DNA of 64,000 nucleotides from Anastrepha obliqua. Taxonomy: Eukaryota; Arthropoda; Insecta; Diptera; Tephritidae. The notes under the pieces are model-generated. The model saw only the letters and a program-made list of their open reading frames with translations. It was not told the origin of the DNA and ran no database searches. This document shows, in pieces, positions 25,201-37,200 of this stretch. The translations under genes and the position numbers were made by a program. The DNA is taken from contig NC_072895.1 in the NCBI RefSeq assembly GCF_027943255.1, positions 44,242,001 to 44,306,000 on the forward strand, read 5' to 3'. Numbering within the stretch: position 1 is the stretch's first letter; the number at the start of each line of letters is the position of its first letter.

Positions 25201-25428
25201 AGTAGATAACGGAAAATTACTTTTTAATTACGTACTTTTTTTATTTTTTTGTTTACACATTTATAGACTCAGCATATATCGCATCGACAATCAAAACTTT
25301 GCCTCACACTGAAGGCAGCCAAAATGCCACGTACCCAAAAAATGGAGAAAATCGTTGTTGCCATTAATTGTGATTACAAAGACATCACGCAGAAGTGGGG
25401 TCTTATACCACTGCCATGGAGAATTTAA
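22239..25428 (+). CDS. Polypeptide N-acetylgalactosaminyltransferase, seven exons, 664 aa
   Basis: Exons: 22239-22372, 22700-22800, 23019-23199, 23476-23645, 23824-24281, 24394-25182 and 25267-25428; the phases fit throughout. This Golgi type II membrane enzyme transfers GalNAc from UDP-GalNAc to Ser/Thr, starting mucin-type O-glycans. A short cytosolic N-end ([10 protein letters not shown]) precedes a signal anchor at residues 11-34 ([20 protein letters not shown]). The GT-A domain begins near residue 145 ([18 protein letters not shown]). The metal-binding DxH is in [14 protein letters not shown] (Asp244, His246), followed by [29 protein letters not shown] and [10 protein letters not shown] ricin-type lectin domain (about 520-660) ends with [18 protein letters not shown] lies at 26004-26009. 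It sits between tetraspanins T2 and T3. The paralogue was not assigned. Confidence 0.95.
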
Positions 25429-26769
25429 AAAACGCACAAAAACACAGACACACACAAACACACTCGGTCGCAAAAGAGAAAGGAATCGCACAGATTTAGC
25501 ACAAGCAATTAAAAATGCCAATTAAATTAAACATTTTTACGACAAAATTAAGAATTAAGCCACTTTTTTGTTTTTTTTTTCTTTTCGAGGGAAAAAAATC
25601 GCATTAACGCGATGAAACACGAAGTGAATCACACTTGCGAAGTGTACTTGTGATATTTTTTTATTTGAAAATTTGGACAAGAAACAAGTTTTATGTTCGT
25701 TCGTCCAACAAACTCTGAGACCACAACGTAAGCCACCAGGAACCGACATTTAAACTAAGAACAGCATCATCAACTAGAACAATAACCACCAAGGAACATC
25801 ATCAATACTTCTACCCACTTTAAACATATATTTACCTACCGGTTTGACTAAAGTAATTATTTACTAAATTAAACTATTTATTTTAACACTATTTTAATGG
25901 AATTTTGTAAACTACAAAAAACAAAAACATTTACATACATACATATTACGCATACACATTTGTATACAAAAATTACTAAGATATAGTGTAGTTTGTAAGT
26001 TTTAATAAAAATATAGTAAACAATTAAATAATCTTGCTTAACTTGTTAGTTAAATGAATGCTACTAAAACAAAGCTTTGAATAAAACAAGCTTTGATCTG
26101 CTATCGCTGCTATTTACGAACTGCTACTGCTACTAGTAAAATTTAATAAAATTTGTTTTTTTGCCAGAAAACTTGAAAACCACAAATTTGTCTGCTTTCT
26201 GATTACCTCTGTTCTGTCAGGTAATAACTCTTTCGTGCGAGTACTAAATCACTTATATTTGTTTGTTTAATTGTAATTACGTAGATTTAATGTACTCTCT
26301 TAATAATTCGAAATGTTAGCGTCAATGCAAACGAGCAATGAACGCTTAGCGCGCTAATAGCCAAAGGTCTTGCTGCCAAAGCTCCTGTGTTAATATTTGT
26401 TAGTGCACTGAATATACTATTGCTCATTATCAGTAACGAAGTTCATTAACATGCGCTACTTGATAGGGAAGAAATACAACAATATTTTTGTGTAACAAAA
26501 TACCCAATAAGCCGAAAATTGTTTTAAAAGGTCAATATGAAATATTTGTGCGCGCTTTAGAAATCGGATCTGAGAGGCTTAAAGCACTTAAAATTGTGCC
26601 TTTTTAGTAACTTTTTAAACTAATGAAATGTAAAAATTAAAAATCTAAAGTGCAAACTTTAAAACTGTAAATGAAATGTCGCGCCTAAAATCGTATAGAA
26701 ATAGAGAAGTTTTGAAAGATGCGATATTTTCAATTATGCCGGAGTGCTAAGAGAAAATTATTTAGTGCA
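25429..26769. other. GalNAc-transferase 3' UTR and spacer
   Basis: 3' UTR to the AATAAA at 26004-26009; beyond that AT-rich sequence with no recognised feature. Confidence 0.5.
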
Positions 26770-27083
26770 AAACTAGACCACCCGCAGATAGTGCCCTCTG
26801 CCCAGCATGTGAAGAGGAGGATGAGACGGCGGGCCACTTTCGGTGCGTCTGCCCGGACTTCACTCGAATCAGGCTTAAGGTCTTTGACACTGATGTGTTA
26901 AGAAGCGACAACCTTGGCTCCTTGGCACCACAAAATATGCTCAGATTTCTTCGGAGGTCGAGTGAATTTAAAGAAAAGTAAAAAGGGAACCCGAGTACGG
27001 TAAATGAACTTAATTGTGTCTGAGTGCCGAACTTGCTAGTTGGTCCCGACAAAAGAAAAAAAAAACAAAAAAAAAAAAAAAAC
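26770..27083 (+). mobile_element. 5'-truncated LINE 3' end with A-rich tail
   Basis: The frame CPACEEEDETAGHFRCVCPD gives the C-terminal C-C-H-C type motif of a jockey-like LINE. It is followed by VFDTDVLRSDNLGSL, a stop, a short 3' UTR and an A-rich tail (27054-27083). The TDVLRSD..LGSL segment matches the decayed copy at 5495-6060. The coding part shown is free of stops, so this insertion looks fairly young despite its severe 5' truncation. Confidence 0.75.
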
Positions 27084-27331
27084 CGCCCGCTACAAAACCA
27101 CTTTTCATAATACTGTTCGTTGGGCATACAAAGTAGAATAAAAATATCGCTCTGTGCCATTGACAAGTAATATTCAATATTTATTTCTTTACATAAAATT
27201 TTCTGACACCGGCTTCAGTTAATGTTTCGAGGCGTAAGGAAGCAAATCGTTTGCAATTCCAGACAATAAATATTTTTATTATTTTTTTACATTTAACGCG
27301 GCTTAATAGTGAAATTAAACTATAATATAAA

Positions 27332-30300
27332 ATGAGTGTAATCTTGTCGGCAGTCAAGTGCTTCGTATTCGCTTTCAATTTCTTTAGTTTGGTGAGTAGG
27401 CAATAAAAGCCAAAAATAAAAATAAACAAAAAACAAGAAAACAAAAATAGCATGCAAAATTTATTCAGTTGTTCTCTCCAACTATATACAGTCAGCGTCA
27501 AAATAAAGTGTATTGATACATTTAGACTATTTTTTCTGTTTTTGTTAAATCAATTACTTTTTCATAAAAATATGGTTCGTACTACAACAACTACCATATA
27601 AAGCAAAGTTGCCAAATTTATATGAAATTTGTAAAATTTAGGCAAATTTTCATCAAAATTTTTACTCAGAATTTTTAGAAAAATTTCGGGTTGAATCTGG
27701 TTGAGTCAAATGCAAGTTTCAAGTAGTTAAAAAATCACTAATTTTTGGGAATTGTTTTCGGTTGCGGTGTTGTGCATTTTGTGCATTTAAAAAGGAACAC
27801 ACCACTGTGAACGCGTGATAATTACGTGATTTTCATGAATTTTTTTTATAAGTAGGAATGATTATTTGAGGATCGGACAGATTATAATTTACTCAACATA
27901 TATTCAACTATACTAACACAAATTTTTATTAAAAAAAATTAAAAATTACAATTGTAAATAAAAAACCGATGCACCCTGATGGCCACGATAGAGGGATGAA
28001 AAATCATCTGAAAGCAAAAAACCTTCTTCTTAATTCTTAATCTATACATCAATGGTTATCCTCGTACGTGGCGGTTTTTTTTTATATATATTTTTGAGAA
28101 AATGGTGTAGGTTTGAAAAATGCTTTTGTGTTTTTACCCTTTTTTTGTTTTCGAAAGGCTTGAAAAAATATACATTTTTGGAATTTAATAAAACGGTTAT
28201 GTACGACTGTAGCCAATACATGTAAAAAAATTAAAAAAAAAAAATTTAATCAGTTCATAAAACTTCGAGAAATCGGGAAACCGAGGCCACCGTGTTCAGA
28301 AGAGTCGTTTTGAGAAAAATGCGTTTAAAGTGTTCATTGGGCCGTTGTAACTCACTACCTGCACGTATTGTATTGGGTATAACCTCGTCCATTTTCAAGA
28401 TTTTATGTTGAAATTTTTTTACATATTTTTGAATATATCTACTTTAAGAAAATGTAAAAAAAATCGATTTTTTTGAAAAATCAAAGTGGTGTTCCACCTT
28501 AATGCCTACTGCACATTTTTTTAAACACCAGCACCGCCAGCAGAAAAAAATTTCAAAAATCAAGGCAATTTTTGAATCACTTGAAACTTGCATAATAAAG
28601 TGCAAAGACCAAAAACCATAATTCTATGATCTATAAAACTGCATTCCCGCAATTTTTCTAGAAATTCTGAGTAAAAAGGTTGAAATGTTGATGAAAATTT
28701 GCCGAATTTTTACAAATTTTATACAAAAGTTCAAAACTTTGCTTTATGTGGTTCTTGTAGTATAGACTGTATTTTTATAAAAAATAATTGAACTTACAAA
28801 ATAAATAAATAAATAGTCAAAACTTAGCAGTATGTGATGTACACTTTATTTTGACGCTGACGGTTTGAATGTACACGCACACTATTGCAATTAAAAATTT
28901 CACTTGTTGTGTTAGTGGCTGATTGACCTACATATATACGATTATTTTTGTTTGCTTATTATTTCATTTTTTGCACTTTTTCTTGTCTTTTTACCCTCTT
29001 TACTCAGATACTTGGCGTTTGCATTGTTTGCTTGAACACTTTCGGCTTGGAGTATGCCATACCGAATACGGACGAGCATACTTACTGCATAGTTGGTATC
29101 ATTTTGGGGTCTTTTGTATGCATGGCCACGCTTTTTGGCTGTTACGGCGTCGTCTGTGAATCATTGGGCGTTAATGTGATTGTATGTGATGTGTTGTACA
29201 TATAGTACATATGTATGTACATATGTTGAACGTTTGTTTATTTATAAAATTTTTATTTTCAAACATTTACGCACTAAAGTACTCGTTCTTCATGCTAATG
29301 TTGTTGGCGACGCAATTGCTACAAATGCAGACATATAAGCACCAGAAATTCTTCACGAATGCGTTGGATCTGCTGGAGGATGCCTGGGATGAAGTGGATG
29401 TGAATCCGGAGGCAATGGGTGCAGTGGAGATAAATGTGAGTGTGTATTTTTTTCTTTATTTATATAAGATTGTTGGTATTTTTTTTAATTCTTTTGCTTT
29501 TATTACGTTCTATTTGATGTTATAATACTTTATTTTGTTTTATTATGTTTTATTTTATTTTTTACTTGAGTTGATATTATTTTACTCCTTCTCTGTATAT
29601 TCTACTTTATTTGATAGCATTTTAATTTAGTTAGCATTATGTTTTTAAGTTCATTTAATTTACTATTATTCTTAATTTTTATTTTACTTAAAAATGAAAT
29701 TTGAAAGGTTGAGCCAAGAAGCACTGAGAGATTTGGTAGCTCCTAAAATACTCAGGCTAAAAAGCTCATTGTATTTAAAGCTCTGGAAAGTTAAAGGGTA
29801 GATAGTCAAATAGGAAAGGAGAGATGTAACAGAAGAAAAAATATAGAATAGAATAGAGGAATGGAGGTAGTTAGACCTGTGAGATTTTTCCAGATCCTTT
29901 GATAAATCTGAAAATATCCTCCAGTTTGAGAGAACGAATTTTACTTGTTCCTTAACTTGTTCATAACCTTGTTCTAGCAAATGCGGGACACTCACAGAGA
30001 AAATGCTCAGTGCCATCCGCCTCCTCCAAGCAAGACAGGCAAATGGGGACCTCAATGATTCCAATGGTGGACATACGCTTTTTTGTTTTTTGTTTTGTTA
30101 ACCCGATCCTATTTGAGCTAGCCTAAATTTAACCAGGAAATTTTAACAGGAAAGAAAAGATTTCCGGGATCAGTAGAGTAGAAAAAAAATTTAACTTTTA
30201 TATAAATTATATAGATAACTATCTACTATTAGACACAATAAATCCGTTTCAACGAATTTTGTGTTTTCTAGGTAGAAATAACTCCGAAAAGTTAAATTTG

Positions 30301-32519
30301 CTTCGACGAGTTGATATTGCCAACAGAGAAATTTGGCGATCCCAAAGGGTCTAACATTTTAACCCTTATACAAAGACATTAAAGGGTTACATGGGTTTCG
30401 TCGGGTAAAAAAAAGCTAATTTAAATTTTTTTTTCCATGGAAAAAATTATTTATTTAATTCAAACTTTTTTCTGTCTTATAGATACATATTTAAAGAATA
30501 ATGTCTGAAATTTAAAAAAAAAAAATTAAAACTCCGCCAATGTGACGTCATTTCCAGTGACCCCTCGAAAAAATGGTGCGCCCGCGTTGTCAGAATAACT
30601 CCTGACAGGATCATCAAAAATGAAAAAACAAAAATAAGTGTTTTAGTTAAGATCATAAATTCGGGCGGCCGCCGTAGCCGAATGGATTGGTGCGTGACTA
30701 CCATTCGGTTTTCAGAGAGAGAACGTTGGTTCGAATCTCGGTGAAAGACTAAAATAAATAAAAAAGTGTTTCTAATAGCGGTCGCCCCTCGGCAAACCTC
30801 CGAGTGTATTTCTGCCATGAAAAAACTCCTCATAAAAAACCATTTGCAATTCGGAGTCGGCTTAAAACTTTACACCCCTCCATTTGTGGGACAACATCAA
30901 GACACACACCACAAATAGGAGGAGGAGCTCATCCAAACACCCAAAAAGAGAGTACGCGCCAATTATATATATATACGTACATATATAAACTCGTGCTCGA
31001 ACGAAGGAAAGAAAAACAAAGTAAAATTGGAATTTTGGCAGACATTTTTCCAAAAAAATGAAAATTTCGGTCAAATTTGCTTGACATTTTGCTTTTTTTT
31101 TTAATAGTTGTCATTGAAAAAAAATCCTTTGTTCAAGCACAAGTAAATTGTTTCTCGAACACCTGTGTAAAATTTCATCAAGATCGGTTAAGTAGTTTTC
31201 GAGAACATTTGACAACCGACTTTAAAAACACGGTTCCGAGAAAAACGCGTTTAAAGTTTTGAGTAACAATAAAAGTGGCTTGCAGCGCACACCTTCCAAA
31301 GGCTGTATCTCCGAAACCTTTATTCAGATCAACATGAAAATTTAGGATATTATTCTTGAGATATTGTAGAAATTAATAAGCAAAAAAATCGATTTTTTGA
31401 ACCCACGAAACCCGTGTAACCCCTTAAATCATTTAGTTTGATATGCAGAAATGACCCAAGCCCTTCTTTCACAATGTGCACAAAATTAATGGCGGTATAT
31501 ACATATTAACAGTACCTCTTTAGAGAAAATGGAGAGGCATAGTACATTGAAAACACTTAAGTTTTTTTGTTGCAGTAAATGAGCGATTTGTAAATACATA
31601 TATGCTTCTTACTTAGCTACTTTTTATTCCATTCATACTAATTATTTTTTTTTTTCGGAATCAAATAATTGTTTTTATTTAATTGTATTTTATTCTCTTT
31701 TGAAAAATTTGGGTTTTTATCAATATTGTTTTGATCTTTTATTGTAATTTACTCTATTTTAATATAAAATTTTTTTGTCTATTTTATTCAATTTAATCAA
31801 TTTTTTCTCTACTTTGACCTATTTTTCTGTAATTTACTTTAATTTTATTTTCTTTTAATTTAATAATTTTATTTTATTTTTATGTTTTTGTGAATCTTAG
31901 TCAATTTAATTTCTTTTTCTCTCTTTTGATTTATTTTGTTGTAATTCACTTCATTTTATTTTAATTCGATTTTTTTTTCAATTTTAATTTTATTCAATGT
32001 GGTAAATTTTTTTAACAATATACATTTTTCTTCTGTATTCTTTCCCTTGAGCATTTTCCTTATATTTATATTTATTTTGTTATCATCCAACAGTATCACT
32101 GCTGTGGTCTCTATAATGCCAATGATTACAAGTACAGACGTATGTCAATACCTTCGAGCTGTTATCGCTACCAAAATTCCACGCTTGAAACGAATTTATT
32201 TTCTCGCGGCTGCGTTGAGGCAATGGAAACCTCGTATCATAAAACAATGGAGCGTGAAAATATTTTCAACTGGTCGCTGTTGATCAGTGAAGTAAGTGAA
32301 GGCTTATTATCGCCGCACAAGTTGGAATAATAATTTTATTTCGTTCCATTTTTATTACAGTGCGCTGTTTTCCTTTATTCGTGCGTTTTGAGCCTTTTGC
32401 TTTTCAAACGCCATCGCTCACCCGATCGCACACGCAATGCAGAGGATGGTTATGTGGCTCAACAGCCGGTGCCGCCCCTAAACCATGTCAACTCGCGGAC
32501 CCACTTGCTATCCAATTAA
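27332..32519 (+). CDS. Tetraspanin T3 (Tsp42E-like), complete, five exons, 248 aa, long C-tail
   Basis: Exons: 27332-27391 (MSVILSAVKCFVFAFNFF), 29008-29181 (58 codons, TM1 end and TM2, FGCYGVVCESLGVN), 29280-29435 (52 codons, TM3), 32094-32291 (66 codons, EC2) and 32361-32519 (52 codons plus TAA). All are phase 0. EC2 has YHCCGLYN, IPSSCY and RGCVE. TM4 is CAVFLYSCVLSLLLF. The last exon is 87 nt longer than in T2, T4 and T5 and adds a cytosolic tail with RHRSPDRTRN, GYVAQQPVPP and a terminal THLLSN. AATAAA lies at 32825-32830. Intron 1 carries a long-inverted-repeat element; intron 3 carries a LINE relic and a SINE. Confidence 0.93.
27489..28863. mobile_element. Long-terminal-inverted-repeat (foldback-type) element in T3 intron 1
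   Basis: The left end CAGTCAGCGTCAAAATAAAG is mirrored by CTTTATTTTGACGCTGAC at the right. The inverted similarity continues for about 200 bases: CATAAAAATATGGTTCGTAC...ATAAAGCAAAGTT on the left pairs with the reverse complement of AACTTTGCTTTATGTGGTTC on the right. TA flanks the left end; the right flank is altered. The interior is AT-rich with no transposase. Classed by structure only. Confidence 0.65.
29860..30064 (-). pseudogene. LINE C-terminal fragment in T3 intron 3
   Basis: Minus-strand reading gives CLSCLEEADGTEHFLCECPA, a C-C-H-C motif found at the C-terminus of jockey/I-group LINE proteins, then IRSLKLEDIFRFIKGSGK with stops between. Confidence 0.6.
30664..30995 (+). mobile_element. 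tRNA-derived SINE, full-length copy in T3 intron 3
   Basis: The head GCGGCCGCCGTAGCCGAATG contains an A-box-like TAGCCGAATGG. The B-box-like GGTTCGAATCTC lies about 55 bases on. The body includes TAATAGCGGTCGCCCCTCGG and GAAAAAACTCCTCATAAAAA. The 3' region, GGACAACATCAAGACACACA and AGGAGGAGGAGCTCATCC, is followed by a TATATA tail. A- and B-boxes in this order and spacing are the internal Pol III promoter of a tRNA-derived SINE. It lies in sense orientation inside an intron. Confidence 0.85.
31600..32080. repeat. T-rich low-complexity stretch in T3 intron 3
   Basis: Long run of TTTTATTT/TTTAATTT words with no clear unit, ending close to the branch-point and polypyrimidine region of exon 4. 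Confidence 0.6.
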
Positions 32520-32904
32520 TGTAAATGCCAACAACAGTAAAAAAAACGAATGCAGAAAATTTAATGAAATGGCATTTAGTTGTTCATAAAATTAATGTAT
32601 AAAAATTAGAGTTATAAATTTTTTATAAATATAAATTCCTAGTACATTTTTGTAGAGTTATGTAAGACATATTTATATATACACATACTTATATACAAAA
32701 TGTAAATTCATGTCATCCTTCATATCCTTCTCATTACTCTTAAATATAGTATAAATTTTTTGTATTGTACAGTTACATAAATATGTACATTGTAGTCTAC
32801 ATTATTGCGATTCAACTATTTTTTAATAAAACAAATTTAATAGAAATACAGTGGAATTAAATATTGGTTTGTTTTTCAGATAAAATTTAATTAATAATGG
32901 TCTA

Positions 32905-34161
32905 TTAATTAGTTCGTGCGGTTTTACAACAGATGGCGTAACTTGATTATTATTCCATCGATCCACATTTCCAAACATTCATTGGAGAGCTACTGTCGTA
33001 AGGCACAAACGTCAGTATAAGTTTTTTATTTGAAGCGTAAACAACAATATTTTTACCACACTTGAAAATGTCGAATTTCGTGCCAAATAATGTGTTTTTG
33101 CGGGGAATTCTTTAATATGAAGAAAAAAGCAGCCGAAAGTCATCGTATCTTGGTGGAAGTTTATGGTGAGCATGCTCTAGCTGAGCGAACGTGCCAGAAG
33201 TGGTTTGCACGCTTTAAAAGTGGTGATTTTGGCTTGGAAGACGAAGAACGCGAGGGTGCGCCGCCAAAGTTCATGGATACCGAATTGGAGGAATTGCTCG
33301 ATCAAGATCCGGCTCAAACGCAAGAAGAGGTTGCAAAAACTTTGGGAGTTGATCAATCAACCATTTCCAAACGTTTAAAAGCCATGGGAATGATCCGAAA
33401 GGTAGGCCATTGGGTGCCGTATGAATTGAAGCCAAGAGACGTTGAACGCCGTTTTATGGCATGCGAACAACTGCTTCAACGGCACAAAAGAAAGGGTTTT
33501 TTGCATCGAATTGTGACTGGCGATGAAAAGTGGGTCCATTACGACAATCCAAAACGTCGGGCAACGTATGGATACCCTGGCCATGCTTCAACATCGACGT
33601 CGGCGCAGAATATTCATGGCCTGAAGGTTATGCTGTGTATCTGGTGGGACCAGCTGGGTGTTGTGTATTATGAGCTACTGAAACCGAATGAAACGATTAC
33701 GGGGGATGTCTACCGACGAAAATTGATGCGTTTGAGCCGAGCACTGCGAGAAAAACGGCCGCAATACGCCGATAGACACGACAAAGTTATTTTGCAACAT
33801 GACAATGCTCGGCCACATGTTGCACAAGTGGCCAAAACATACTTAGAAACGCTCAAATGGGATGTCCTACCCCACCTGCCGTATAGTCCAGACCTTGCGC
33901 CATCCGATTACTATCTCTTCCGATCGATGCAACATGGCCTGGCTGACCAGCACTTCCGTAATTACGATGAAGTCAAAAAATGGATCGATTCGTGGATTGC
34001 GGCAAAACCGACCGAATTTTTCACAAAGGGAATCCGTGAATTGCCAGAAAGATGGGAAAAAGTAGTAGTAAGCGATGGACAATACTTTGAATATTAAATT
34101 TGTAACCATTTTACGTCAATAAAGTTTCAAATTTCGAAAAAAAACCGCACGAACTTATTAA
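32905..34161 (+). mobile_element. Near-intact mariner, mauritiana type, between T3 and T4
   Basis: A 1257-bp element with TIRs TTAATTAGTTCGTGCGGTTT and, at the right, reverse-complement TTAATAAGTTCGTGCGGTTT, flanked by TA (32903-32904, 34162-34163). It fills most of the gap between the convergent genes T3 and T4; its right end is 63 bases from the T4 stop codon. TIR identity and an almost full transposase frame mark it as the youngest mariner here. Confidence 0.93.
33068..34097 (+). CDS. mariner transposase (DD34D), N-terminal frameshift
   Basis: The main frame (33090-34097) reads from MKKKAAESHRILVEVYGEHA to the end FEY. It has two HTH regions (TCQKWFARFKSGDFG; VDQSTISKRLKAMGM), the linker WVPYEL, then VTGDEKWVHYD (first Asp), QHDNARPH (second Asp) and YSPDLAPSDYY (third Asp, DD34D spacing). 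Near the start, ATG at 33068 opens MSNFVPNNVFLRGIL and hits a stop after 15 codons. The family's usual N-terminus continues into the main frame, so roughly ten bases appear to be missing near 33110. The catalytic domain is intact, but the N-terminal DNA-binding end is damaged. Transposase binds the TIRs and cuts and pastes the element. Confidence 0.9.
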
Positions 34162-34224
34162 TAGTCCTATAGTTAAATTTAAATGCTAAACTTGAAAAAA
34201 AATAAATAAATATTAGTTATATTA

Positions 34225-37200
34225 TTAAAATTCTTCATACTCTCCTGTTCGATGATATATTAAAGTGAGTGTGATTGAAAATATTAAAGCTAGCAGCTGA
34301 AAGAAAAAGAAAAGAAAAGGTTTATCAAAGTATGAATCTGTTCATACGTTTCAACGAGATAGTAATAATGATGGAGTACAAACGTGACTGATTTAGGTTA
34401 AGTTTCTTTTAAGTTTTTTGGTGCAAGGGGGCACAACAAAAACAAGGAAAAAAGCTGTCAAAGCAAGCCGACCAGCTACAAAGCAAGCCGACCAGTTTCG
34501 AAGCATGTAGCGCCAATATATTCACGGGGGACTAGTGAGATGTTTCCGATAAGAGAAACTGGTGAGAACTGAGGTTGACTAACGAGATCTAAAACGCTTA
34601 CACGTTCATATGTATATGAGGCTTGGTGTACTAGTTACCCGTAGTAGAAATACCACATTTGAGTAAAGGGAAAAAGAAAACCTTGGGAAAAAATTTACTA
34701 ACATTTTATGATTTATAATCTAACTACAGCAGCTGATGCCGACATTTTAGAAGTGCTACGAAACAATATAAATAAAAAATATAAATGCGCTGAAAGCACG
34801 AAAGCATAAAAAAATTGATAACTTCTCAATTTGGGTCATCAATAATCCATTCAGCAATCAGCCAGTCCTCTTCAAATATATTTCATAAAGGAAACATCGC
34901 CGATTCTGCAATAAACATTCCATCTTTCGAAGTCTCTCTTAAGTTCGAAATAGAGTCGTCCTTCATTTCCCTTTGTTTACTGTCCACCATCTAGCAATCC
35001 CCAGTAAAATCACTGCTTATATGAAAAAATGTATCATTATTTATATGGCAGTTATCCACACCAGATAGGAAATTTCAGCAGTGCTTCATCAAGGTATTAC
35101 TTTAGGCTTTTTACAGAGGAGGAAATATATAATTTGCCTAAGTAGGTCGCTAAAAACCATGTCTGTTGAAAATTCCACATCAGAACATCTTTTTTCGGTC
35201 ATCCCGGCTGTACATAGGTGTTAATTCGGAAAATATACGAATATTTCAAACCTTACGATGCCAGGTCGCTTTCTCGAAAACGTCTAAGAACAAAGACTCG
35301 AGTTATGTCAGTCACAAATTTGGGGTAATCGTTTATTTTCTCGCCATTATGAGTTCGCAGGGGGAACCGCGCTTCGTGTGGTGTGACTATTAAATAAAAA
35401 GACTAACTCTGTAAAATATGTATTGTGATTTTTTATTTATTATTATATTTATATACTTTTATATTTTTTATTTATTTAGTTCTATCATCTTTAGTATCCC
35501 TTTATACCCTTTCTTCTCTCCCTCCAATGCTTCTTGTGAAAAGATGTCTACGGAATACGATGGCTACAAATTTGCGCAAATAAGAATGAGTTTGACAAAA
35601 GAGCAGATATACAATGCCGATGAGTCTGACTTATTTTGGAAGCTCTTACCCAATAAAACTCTTGTGCGCTCAAAAAAAGCTTCAGCTCCGGGGCATAATA
35701 ACGTTGCTTGCTTGTACAAATGCTGGTGGAAATCATAAGGTATAAATAATGGTTATTGGGAAATCGAGCATTCAATATATGCTTAGATTGGGCACAGCAA
35801 ACAATGCTTGCTTAAACGATATTACGACGCTGCAGAGGCTCAGAAGCCAAAATCGAATATTCTCTTGATTTCAGATGAAACTTATTGATTTAAAATGTAT
35901 TGGATTAATATAGTAAAAATTAATGATTTGGATTGCTGTCAGTTAAAAAAAATGCCTCAATACTTGCAACAACCGCGAAACTTACACCGAGCGCGGTTTT
36001 CATTACGTGCAAGAATCGAGTTTCTACTGTATATACAAACTTTCTCCGGGCATAAAACACCAATTCATAAAAACAGTTTTTTTCAAATGGCGGTCGCTCT
36101 TCGGCAGACAAGTCTCCGATTGTATTTCTGCCATGAAAAAGCTCATCACAAAACAATATCTGCCGTTCGGAGACGGGTCAGGATGCATCCCATAAATAGG
36201 AGAGGGTCTCGACCAAACATCCAATAAAGGGTGCAAGCGACAATTTGATACTTAAAATCATTAGAAAAAAATGAATGTAAACTTTTCTGCAAATTTAAAA
36301 AAAAAAAATAGTGTGCCCCTGTATGCCACTTAAGAATACATAAAAAATACAGTTTTTAATTATGTAAATACATCTATGTATGCACAGGGTGAGCCAAATA
36401 AGACCTACTAATGTTAAGCACAAATAACTTTTTTATTTTTTGACATATTTATTTTTCTCTTTTTGTATGTTATAATTGAATTGTTGGAAATTTATTATGG
36501 AACCCTACAGTACAACACAAAGCCACACAAATTGATTTTTTAAATAATGTTTTGATGTCGGATGAAGCGCATTTCCATTTATGAGGTTATGTCAACAAAC
36601 CAAACTGTAGATTGTGGGGCTCTGAAAATCCAAGGGTAACATACCAACATCAGTTGCACCCATCTAAATGTACTGTTTGGTGCGGTGTAATGGCCGCTAG
36701 AGTTATCAGTCCATATTTCTTCGAAAATGAGGATGAAACGCTTCAGGAGCTTTTTATAGAACATTGACTGAAAACTGTTTGCGGCCAATGGCGGAGCATT
36801 ATCCTAATTTGTGGTTTCAACAAGATGGAGCAACTGCGCATACTGCTAGGCAAACTATGGACCTTAGTATGGACATTAGTAGGTCTTATTTGGCCCACCC
36901 TGTACATAAGTATTTGCATGCCTACCTGCGTCGCGGTCAGAAGAAATCCAGCGATGGTCAACGCATTACTTGCCCGATAAGCGGCGAATTTCACTTTTTC
37001 CAAACAGCCATCAGTGTAGTAAATCCAGGCGTCGTTTTCCGTATAAAAACAACTGGCAGGCAGTGGCATATTCGCAGACGTGTAATCACTGTAATTATTT
37101 AGACCACAGCAGTGGAACTGCAAATGTGAGATAAAAAATAAGCAAAACAAAACAAAAACAATGGTTATGCTTAAAATCATTTAATTCATTAAGCACTCAA

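Noticed and set aside
30664..30740. A tRNA gene suggested by A- and B-box motifs
   Set aside because: The same head recurs with a shared non-tRNA body and tail at several places, so it is a SINE, not a tRNA gene.
33090..34097. A host SETMAR-type gene
   Set aside because: The frame lies between perfect mariner TIRs with TA flanks and has no SET domain; it is transposon coding sequence.
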